Positions 9,366 through 12,949 of a stretch of 12,949 bases of DNA are shown here, piece after piece. A program made the position numbers and the translations under genes. How positions within the stretch are numbered: the first letter of the stretch is position 1; each line of letters starts with the position of its first letter. Below the pieces are notes generated by a model, which ran no database searches, had not been told where the DNA came from, and saw only the letters and a list, made by a program, of their open reading frames with translations. The DNA comes from Candidatus Cryptobacteroides faecihippi (lineage in GTDB: Bacteria > Bacteroidota > Bacteroidia > Bacteroidales > UBA932): contig JAGHSC010000194.1 of NCBI GenBank assembly GCA_018066065.1, positions 1-12,949 of the forward strand, read 5' to 3'.

Positions 9366-9449
9366 ACCTGCGGTGCATTGGCTTATTATTTGCACCGCAG
9401 CGTCCTTATTTTGCCCTCCCCAGTGCAGATTGCCGCTTCCTGCACCTGG
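9362..9449 (+). repeat. Palindromic two-hairpin REP-like element, copy A
   Basis: Starts with GTAG, whose TAG is the stop codon of the preceding gene. Hairpin H1 is a perfect 10-bp stem, CTGCGGTGCA (9368-9377) with TGCACCGCAG (9391-9400), and a 13-nt loop. Hairpin H2 has inner stem GTGCAG/CTGCAC (9423-9428 and 9440-9445), extended by CCA/TGG around one bulged C, with an 11-nt loop ATTGCCGCTTC. It is the most diverged H2 of the three copies. It fills most of the 103-nt gap before the hydrolase gene. A weak T-rich stretch follows H1, so partial termination or mRNA stabilisation is possible. Confidence 0.8.
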
Positions 9450-9468
9450 CTTACCATTTGTTTTAGTT

Positions 9469-11610
9469 ATGAAAAAAATAGAATTCTTTGCAGCTTTCAT
9501 GCTTTATGCCTTGGGCGTTGATGCTTCGGCGCAGGACGAGCACAAGGTCGAGGAAAGACACTTTCCATTTTCCGTTCAGTTCTCACCGGTTCCGTCCGGG
9601 AAGGGCTGGCGTGACAGCAACCAGGTACTGACGGATTCTGTCAAGCGCGAGACGATACACAACTTCATCCAGCACGGCGTGACTCACATCGCGACGGGAG
9701 CCTACAATGGCAAGGATGATGATGTCTCTTCCGTACTTGACTATGCTCAGAGCCTTGGGATGAAGGTCGACTACCTCACTCATGGCGTAGAGCAGTTCGG
9801 CCGTGAAGTTCCGCCCGAGGATTGCATATTCAGTCCTGGGTACGCTGCTTCGGTACGTGCTTCCATCGAGCCTGCACTTGGTGGGGTAAGGGACATTGCC
9901 AACCCTTATTCGATCTTCCCGTTCATGGATGAGCCGTTCCACATGGACACCACTTCGTTCGACTATCGGACTCCTGCGAAGGATGCTTTTGCCTCTGAAT
10001 ATGGCTACCCTATGCCGTCATCGTTCTCTGAGGCTGCGAAGGATCCTCGCAAGTACATGGATTTCATCAATTTCCAGTCGTTGACCTTCTCCAGGGCCTG
10101 GCGCCAGGTCTATGATGAGGTCAAGAAGCTTGACTCCCGTCCGATGGTCACAATCACCCATGACAGCCACAATACATTCGGAGCCGGAGCCGGCTCGAAT
10201 TCGGCATGGGCATGCGATGATGTTTTCCATTGGGGGGCTGACTTTGCCGACATGTTCATCTATGACATCTACCCTTACACATGTGAAGACTACAGGGTGG
10301 GCGAGAGCGGACTTGTCTTCAAGCCTAGGATGAGTCAGTTCCACTGGACTCTTGCGCAGATGAGAAATCTGACTGAGACCTATGGAAAGACGATGGGTTT
10401 CTGGGTCGGTTCCTTCAATCCTAAATGGTTCTCGAGGTTCATGGATGAAAACCGCAGGAGTCAGTTCTGGATGGAGCGGGAGATGGCATACACTGCCATT
10501 GCCGGTGGTTCCGACTTCATCATCACCGGCATCAATGTTCCGATCGATGCACATCACTGGGATGATCTTGGAGAAGGCATGGCCACTGTTCAGAAGTGTG
10601 GCGGCGACCTTCTTGATGCGAAGCGAGTCAAGTCCAAGGCATGTTTCCTCTTTCCCAGGACGCAGCATGTCCTCACCAACAGGGAGTATTTCAATGTCGC
10701 ACTTACATTCGAACTCTGCCTGAGAGCTTTCGGTGAGATGGATGTCATACATGAAGAACAGATCACGGATGACAGCCTTGATGGATATGAGGTCCTTGTC
10801 CTCGCTGATGTGGAGATCCTTCCTGAGGCTGTTGCGGGCAGGATCAAGGAGTTCGTCAGGAAAGGTGGTACCGTGATAGCCGACTGTGTCCCTCAGAAGG
10901 ATGAGGCTCTCGATCCAAGCCGTACCCTTAGTGAGGTCTTTGGCGTCGAGTCTGCATCGACGGACCGCGTCCTTCAGGAAGGTCTCTGGATCCCTGCCAC
11001 AACCAATGCCGAGCCGGGGTGGATGTTTGTCAATGATTGGAAATCTCCTGCGAAGACCTTTGACCAGGCTTTGGGATTCAAGGTTGTGTCTCCTCGTCAT
11101 CTGGTACCTTCGAGAAAATCTTCTGGAGTGCTTTCTGCGAAGGCAAAGGTGGTTTCCAGGATGGCTTCAGGCGAGCCTCTCCTCATGAAGAGCAGGTACG
11201 GCAAGGGCAAGGCTTTCCTTTTCGGCTTCTGTCTCCAGGACACTTATCTTCAGTCATTCATCGATGAGGACGAGGAAGGTCGAGACGTGCTTCAGGCTCT
11301 CGTGAGGAAAGTATTCCTGGAATCAGGAGCGAAAGCATCCACCTATTCAACCAATCCCGATGTCGAGGTTGCATTGAGGAAAGGGGAGTCCCAGGCATTT
11401 GCGTTGATAATCAATCATGAGGCTCAAGACCCTGCATCTACTGTGACTCTTTCTGGACTGGGTTTCAAGCCTAAAAGGGTAATCGACGTCCAGACCGGAG
11501 AGCCTGTCCCTTTCAAGAAGTCGCGCAACGGCATTTCATTGAAGGTCTGTCCTTCCAAGGATTCGGCAGGTGGAGTCACCAGACTTCTCAAGATCGACAT
11601 CGCCGAGTAG
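9469..11610 (+). CDS. Secreted GH42-like (clan GH-A) glycoside hydrolase homologue, atypical active site
   Basis: A 713-aa predicted exported protein. ATG 9469 is chosen because it starts a signal peptide (MKKIEFF, cleavage near SAQ at about residues 20-22); the open frame back to 9373 crosses repeat copy A. Residues about 35-380 resemble a clan GH-A TIM barrel of GH42 type. FPFMDEP (Glu155) stands where the acid/base lies, and FIYDIYPY (266-270) matches the GH42 SWDNYP region. FWVGSFNPKW (311-320) aligns by eye with the GH42 FWVMEQ segment, which leaves Ser315 in place of the nucleophile Glu. Residues about 388-480 form a GATase-like fold as in the GH42 trimerisation domain (YEVLVLADVEILP, EFVRKGGTVIADC). 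The C-terminus (about 625-713) is a beta-sandwich tail. It probably acts on glycans in the periplasm or at the surface with the upstream SusCD system; activity and substrate are uncertain. The 103-nt gap may mean readthrough or its own promoter. Confidence 0.8.
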   Translation: MKKIEFFAAFMLYALGVDASAQDEHKVEERHFPFSVQFSPVPSGKGWRDSNQVLTDSVKRETIHNFIQHGVTHIATGAYNGKDDDVSSVLDYAQSLGMKVDYLTHGVEQFGREVPPEDCIFSPGYAASVRASIEPALGGVRDIANPYSIFPFMDEPFHMDTTSFDYRTPAKDAFASEYGYPMPSSFSEAAKDPRKYMDFINFQSLTFSRAWRQVYDEVKKLDSRPMVTITHDSHNTFGAGAGSNSAWACDDVFHWGADFADMFIYDIYPYTCEDYRVGESGLVFKPRMSQFHWTLAQMRNLTETYGKTMGFWVGSFNPKWFSRFMDENRRSQFWMEREMAYTAIAGGSDFIITGINVPIDAHHWDDLGEGMATVQKCGGDLLDAKRVKSKACFLFPRTQHVLTNREYFNVALTFELCLRAFGEMDVIHEEQITDDSLDGYEVLVLADVEILPEAVAGRIKEFVRKGGTVIADCVPQKDEALDPSRTLSEVFGVESASTDRVLQEGLWIPATTNAEPGWMFVNDWKSPAKTFDQALGFKVVSPRHLVPSRKSSGVLSAKAKVVSRMASGEPLLMKSRYGKGKAFLFGFCLQDTYLQSFIDEDEEGRDVLQALVRKVFLESGAKASTYSTNPDVEVALRKGESQAFALIINHEAQDPASTVTLSGLGFKPKRVIDVQTGEPVPFKKSRNGISLKVCPSKDSAGGVTRLLKIDIAE

Positions 11611-11696
11611 TAGACCTGCGGTGCAATGGCTCTCCATTTGCACCGCAGCGTCTTTTTTTTATTTCCTCCGGTGCAGATTCCCGCTTCCTGCACCGG
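11610..11696 (+). repeat. Palindromic two-hairpin REP-like element, copy B
   Basis: Starts with GTAG overlapping the last base of the hydrolase stop codon. H1 is CTGCGGTGCA (11616-11625) with TGCACCGCAG (11639-11648), a 10-bp perfect stem extendable by ATGG/CCAT around a bulge; the loop is 13 nt. H2 is CCGGTGCAG (11668-11676) with CTGCACCGG (11688-11696), a perfect 9-bp stem with an 11-nt loop ATTCCCGCTTC. Sixteen bases from GTAG through GTGCA are identical to copy A. Positions 11667-11694 are identical to 12787-12814 in copy C. The order and orientation of H1 and H2 match the other copies. Confidence 0.85.
11616..11660 (+). terminator. Probable intrinsic terminator formed by H1 of repeat copy B
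   Basis: A 10-bp GC-rich stem (11616-11625 with 11639-11648) is followed four bases later by eight T residues (11653-11660). It starts five bases after the hydrolase stop codon, the expected place for the end of the operon. Copy A has the same stem but lacks the T run, so termination should be weaker there. Termination activity is inferred from structure only. Confidence 0.6.
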
Positions 11697-11771
11697 GCTT
11701 ACGTGTTTTGTCTCTTTCTTTAAGAAGTTGCTGATCCTTTTTGCGATATTTGTCCTTCGAGTCATGTGGCG

Positions 11772-11793
11772 TTTGATTGGATTTTGATTGGAT
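11772..11793 (+). repeat. Perfect tandem 11-bp duplication abutting the RAYT start codon
   Basis: TTTGATTGGAT occurs twice head to tail (11772-11782 and 11783-11793), and the ATG at 11794 follows with no gap. It occupies the place where a ribosome-binding region or operator would lie. No Shine-Dalgarno motif is present. The rest of the leader (11697-11771) is T-rich and contains ATATTTG near 11746-11752, which does not fit the TAnnTTTG spacing, so no promoter is called. Confidence 0.75.
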
Positions 11794-12726
11794 ATGGCTA
11801 ATTATTTCGATAAGGAAAGAATATGTCAGGAGCGTTTTGACAGAGCACTGTCGGACTATGGTGGAATCTGGCACATATGCACTCCCGGAGACTTTACCTA
11901 CAGTTTTAATCTTTGTGAGAATGATTTCAGATTCTCTGTTTCCAACATTGCCATAAGTGCTGCAGAAGCAGGATTGGTCATCATTTCTGATCAGATGATG
12001 TCCAATCACCTTCACGTTGTCGCTGCTTTCAGTGACAGAATGACTGCTTTTGACTTCATCGATCGTTTCCGCTATCGCGAGCGGCGCTATCTGCGTTTGA
12101 AAGGATTGCATTACAACCTTGAAGGCCTTGCCATTGATGACCCTATCCCTATCGAGTCCCTCCTGAGTGTCAGGAACGAGATTGTCTATTGCAACCGGAA
12201 TGGTTTCCTTGTCGATCCTATGTCTACTCCTTTCTCTTATCCTTGGGGTTCAGGATGTCTTTATTTCAATTCCATTGCGTATCTCGGCCATGGTATCCGG
12301 GCCAATGATCTGCCGTATCGGTTGAAAAGGTTGCTGTCGCACAGGTCATCTTTTGTCTTTCCTGACCGTTATGCTTTCGGTGATGGAATGATTCTTCCGT
12401 CAAGCTATGCTGATTATGCTCTCGGACAGTCTTTTTTCCGCGATGCCCATCACTATTTCAGCATGATTTCCAAAGATCATGAGACTTTCAGCCGGGAGGC
12501 TGTGAGGTATGGAGACAGGCTTGTCGTGACTGATGAGGAACTTTTCTCAGTGGTTGTCATGCTCGCAGAAAAGAGTAACCGTGGGATCCCTCCATCATTG
12601 CTTCCGGTCGGGGCAAAAGTGAACATCGCGCGAATCCTTCGCAAGGATTATCATGCCTCAAGCAATCAGATCCGACGTCTGCTCAAGATGGAGAAAAATG
12701 ATGTCGATCGAATTTTTGGGCTTTGA
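11794..12726 (+). CDS. REP-associated tyrosine transposase (RAYT), Y1/HUH family
   Basis: A 310-aa protein of the IS200-like Y1 transposase superfamily, RAYT branch. MMSNHLHVV (residues 68-76) holds the metal-binding His72-Leu-His74 pair. Tyr132 in the IVYCNRNGFLVDP segment matches the YIHRNPVRAGLV region with the catalytic Tyr of RAYTs, and SYPWGSG (148-154) matches the usual YPWSS that follows. The C-terminal part (about 155-310) is longer than in many RAYTs and ends in a helix-turn-helix-like tail (NIARILRKDYHASSNQIRRL, 277-296). ATG 11794 is preferred over an in-frame TTG at 11788. Known RAYTs cut and join single-stranded REP sequences at hairpin bases. Palindromic repeats with a shared GGTGCA/TGCACC core lie on both sides (copies B and C), as expected for a RAYT and its cognate REPs. 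No tnpB-like gene or IS ends are visible, so it is probably a domesticated single-copy gene. Its codons seem more T-ending than those of the operon genes. Confidence 0.87.
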   Translation: MANYFDKERICQERFDRALSDYGGIWHICTPGDFTYSFNLCENDFRFSVSNIAISAAEAGLVIISDQMMSNHLHVVAAFSDRMTAFDFIDRFRYRERRYLRLKGLHYNLEGLAIDDPIPIESLLSVRNEIVYCNRNGFLVDPMSTPFSYPWGSGCLYFNSIAYLGHGIRANDLPYRLKRLLSHRSSFVFPDRYAFGDGMILPSSYADYALGQSFFRDAHHYFSMISKDHETFSREAVRYGDRLVVTDEELFSVVVMLAEKSNRGIPPSLLPVGAKVNIARILRKDYHASSNQIRRLLKMEKNDVDRIFGL

Positions 12727-12736
12727 TTTTTTCTGA

Positions 12737-12816
12737 TTAGGTGCAGGATGGGGCAGATTGCACTTCGCGGTTGATTTTTCGTTTGTTCCGGTGCAGATTC
12801 CCGCTTCCTGCACCTG
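12737..12816 (+). repeat. Palindromic two-hairpin REP-like element, copy C
   Basis: Lies ten bases after the RAYT stop. H1 is degenerate: AGGTGCA (12739-12745) pairs with TGCACTT (12759-12765) with one G-T wobble and a 13-nt loop. TTAG stands where copies A and B have GTAG. H2 is GGTGCAG (12790-12796) with CTGCACC (12808-12814) and the 11-nt loop ATTCCCGCTTC. Positions 12787-12814 are identical to copy B over 28 nt. It has the same orientation as copies A and B. Confidence 0.75.
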
Positions 12817-12821
12817 ACGCA

Positions 12822-12931
12822 AGCCGACCGGAGACCGAGCGGAGGCTAATCTGAGTCCGACTGGAGACCGAGCGGAGGCTGATCTGAGGCTGACTGGAGA
12901 CCGACTGGAGGCTGAGCGGGGACCGACCGGT
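12822..12931. repeat. Ten-unit 11-bp tandem repeat with 33-bp higher-order period
   Basis: Ten consecutive 11-mers follow a loose gNcYgaNYgga consensus. Examples are GACCGAGCGGA (12833 and again 12866), GTCCGACTGGA (12855), GGCTGATCTGA (12877) and GACCGACTGGA (12899). Types recur every third unit, giving a 33-bp higher-order period (units 2 and 5 identical, 3 and 6 differing at one base). Stops occur in the plus frames examined and no gene is supported here. It begins eight bases after the H2 stem of repeat copy C, and the window ends 18 bases after it. Function is unknown. Confidence 0.8.
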
Positions 12932-12949
12932 GAGGGTTTCGAATCAAAC

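Noticed and set aside
9373..9468. N-terminal extension of the hydrolase frame
   Set aside because: The region is repeat copy A with two hairpins, and the translated extension precedes a proper signal peptide starting at ATG 9469.
10018..11100. Long minus-strand open frame (360 codons) opposite the hydrolase
   Set aside because: The plus strand has a full signal peptide and GH42-like motifs. The antisense frame shows no recognisable domain and is explained by GC-rich codon bias.
11746..11752. ATATTTG as the -7 box of a RAYT promoter
   Set aside because: The two-base spacer of TAnnTTTG is missing and no -33 TTG sits at suitable spacing, so it was not called.
11610..12816. Complete IS200/IS605 insertion sequence
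   Set aside because: There is no tnpB-like gene, and the protein matches the RAYT branch. The flanking palindromes recur elsewhere (copy A), as REPs do rather than as IS ends.
12822..12931. Possible CRISPR array
   Set aside because: The 11-bp units are directly contiguous, with no spacers of unique sequence and no cas genes; it is a tandem repeat.
12932..12949. TTTCGAATC resembling a tRNA T-loop at the right edge
   Set aside because: The flanking bases do not form the required 5-bp T stem on either strand, and no other tRNA arm is seen.

Overview
The window looks like Bacteroidales (Bacteroidota) DNA of moderately high GC. The evidence is a tandem susC/susD pair, four predicted lipoproteins with the lipobox Cys at residues 19-23, a TAnnTTTG-type -7 promoter box at the left edge, and start codons without clear Shine-Dalgarno sequences. 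The genus cannot be fixed from the sequence alone.

Positions 1-9365 read as one tightly packed plus-strand operon, a polysaccharide-utilisation-locus-like (PUL-like) outer-membrane uptake system. It starts with a promoter box (4-11). Two paralogous surface lipoproteins follow (80-1603 and 1603-3702), with Ig-like N-terminal repeats and a fimbrillin/FISUMP-type C-terminal module. Then come a SusC TonB-dependent transporter (3704-6826), its SusD lid lipoprotein (6833-8467) and a further SusE/F-position lipoprotein (8454-9365). Junctions are 1-nt overlap, 1-nt gap, 6-nt gap and 14-nt overlap, so translation is probably coupled. After a 103-nt gap holding a palindromic repeat comes a secreted GH42-like clan-A glycoside hydrolase homologue (9469-11610). 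By eye it keeps a DEP acid/base motif but has Ser where GH42 enzymes carry the nucleophile Glu. The substrate cannot be deduced. No regulator, sulfatase or other CAZyme is visible.

The right part (11611-12949) is different. It holds a gene for a REP-associated tyrosine transposase (RAYT, Y1/HUH family; 11794-12726) with an HLH metal-binding motif, a downstream Tyr in a YCNRNGFLVDP context and a C-terminal helix-turn-helix-like tail. A two-hairpin palindromic element occurs three times around it: between the SusE-position gene and the hydrolase (A), between the hydrolase and the RAYT (B), and after the RAYT (C). The three copies share orientation, H1 loop length (13 nt) and H2 loop length (11 nt). 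B and C share 28 identical bases, and A and B begin with GTAG directly before the first hairpin. This has the features of a RAYT/REP system in a Bacteroidota genome and is the most interesting part of the window. A perfect tandem 11-bp duplication abuts the RAYT ATG, and a ten-unit 11-bp tandem array (33-bp higher-order period) follows copy C.

All supported genes are on the plus strand. Minus-strand open frames are antisense shadows of them.
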